Shown piece after piece: positions 31,844 through 32,338 of a stretch of 32,338 nucleotides of DNA. The notes beneath the pieces were generated by a model that worked only from the letters and a program-made list of their open reading frames with translations, was not told the DNA's origin and did not search any database. The stretch spans positions 1 to 32,338 of the forward strand of contig CAJXUN010000048.1 in the NCBI GenBank assembly GCA_913061475.1, read 5' to 3'. How positions within the stretch are numbered: position 1 is the stretch's first letter; each line of letters starts with the position of its first letter. Source of the stretch: an uncultured Colwellia sp. Lineage in GTDB: Bacteria > Pseudomonadota > Gammaproteobacteria > Enterobacterales > Alteromonadaceae. Both the position numbers and the translations under genes were made by a program.

Positions 31844-32338
31844 TTAAACCTTAAATGTATTTACTTGATCAGATAAATCGGCGGCAAGTTTTGCTAATTC
31901 ATCACTTGCGGCAGAAATTTCTTTAGCGCCATCGCCGGTTTCAACCGAAATATCACTGATTTGTACCGCTTGTTGACTAATATCACGGGCAACTGCACTT
32001 TGTTGTTGAGTAGCGGTAGAAATTTGAATATTCATGTCTGAAATATGAGCAACAGATGCTTCGACCTCGGATAATGATTCGGTAACTTTATGGGTTTTAT
32101 TAACAATATCTTGTGCTTGTTCACTGCCGATATTCATTGACGCGGTAGCTTTACTTACCTTGCTTTCTAATGACTGGATCATGGTCTCTATTTCAACGGT
32201 GGAGTTTTGTGTATTTTGTGCAAGTGTTCTAACTTCATCGGCAACAACGGCAAATCCTCTACCTTGTTCACCAGCGCGAGCGGCTTCGATGGCGGCATTG
32301 AGTGCCAGTAAATTAGTTTGATCAGCAATACCTTTGAT
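31844..32338 (-). CDS. Methyl-accepting chemotaxis protein, C-terminal part (5' end outside window)
   Basis: The minus-strand frame is open from the window edge (32338) to TAA at 31844. It encodes the signalling hairpin tip [20 protein letters not shown] and [19 protein letters not shown], the most conserved part of all MCPs, which binds CheA and CheW, followed by the returning coiled coil with Gln/Glu/Ala-rich methylation-type sequence and ending SDQVNTFKV. The sensory domain and membrane segments lie outside the window. The coiled coil contains many STATQQQS-type residues typical of the 40-heptad class (inference). Confidence 0.96.
   Translation of the reverse strand: MKGIADQTNLLALNAAIEAARAGEQGRGFAVVADEVRTLAQNTQNSTVEIETMIQSLESKVSKATASMNIGSEQAQDIVNKTHKVTESLSEVEASVAHISDMNIQISTATQQQSAVARDISQQAVQISDISVETGDGAKEISAASDELAKLAADLSDQVNTFKV

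Overview
The window looks like chromosomal DNA of a marine gammaproteobacterium of the order Alteromonadales, most likely the Colwellia/Thalassotalea group. This rests on the AT-rich sequence, the order tdh-glpE-glpG / fliL-like / ubiC-ubiA / plsB, the proBAC operon, and the presence of both PEP-CTERM and GlyGly-CTERM-like sorting tails. The species is inferred from general family knowledge, not from a database search.

Layout. (1) 1-6962 is core metabolism: the end of tdh, glpE and glpG, a FliL-like gene converging on glpG across a two-way terminator, ubiC-ubiA (first steps of ubiquinone synthesis), a lone GAF-domain gene and plsB. (2) 7242-13208 holds a NYN-domain nuclease, a CheX-receiver fusion, and a tight three-gene operon: cupredoxin-like periplasmic protein, membrane GGDEF/EAL protein, outer-membrane barrel. 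(3) 13390-19885 encodes exported proteins: a PEP-CTERM protein, a metzincin protease with Ig-like repeats and a GlyGly-CTERM-like tail, a lipoprotein overlapping it, and a large Ig/PKD-like lipoprotein. (4) 19886-21270 is a decayed stretch with a short-chain dehydrogenase pseudogene, an operator-like inverted repeat and a tiny ORF. (5) 21271-24455 is proB-proA-proC.

(6) 24454-31642 is the accessory part. Downstream of proC lie tandem 112-bp repeats, each carrying a piece of the 3' end of tRNA-His. They are followed by a 6.8-kb island bounded by a perfect 49-bp direct repeat (24753-24801 and 31565-31613). The right copy is the 3' end of an intact tRNA-His gene. No integrase is visible. The island carries a leftward gene series: 56-aa and 33-aa small proteins, a YegP-like protein, a membrane protein, an HNH protein with a glycine-zipper tail, a Cys/His-motif protein, a dGTPase-family HD hydrolase and a 222-aa protein with primase (AEP)-like motifs. 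A divergent WYL-domain regulator of the BrxR/CapW type lies at its right end. This content suggests an anti-phage or conflict island. The most novel-looking element is the dGTPase plus AEP-like pair, separated by 2 nt. (7) 31844-32338 is the C-terminal half of a methyl-accepting chemotaxis protein running off the window.

All functions are read from motifs by eye. Hypothetical genes are marked as such.
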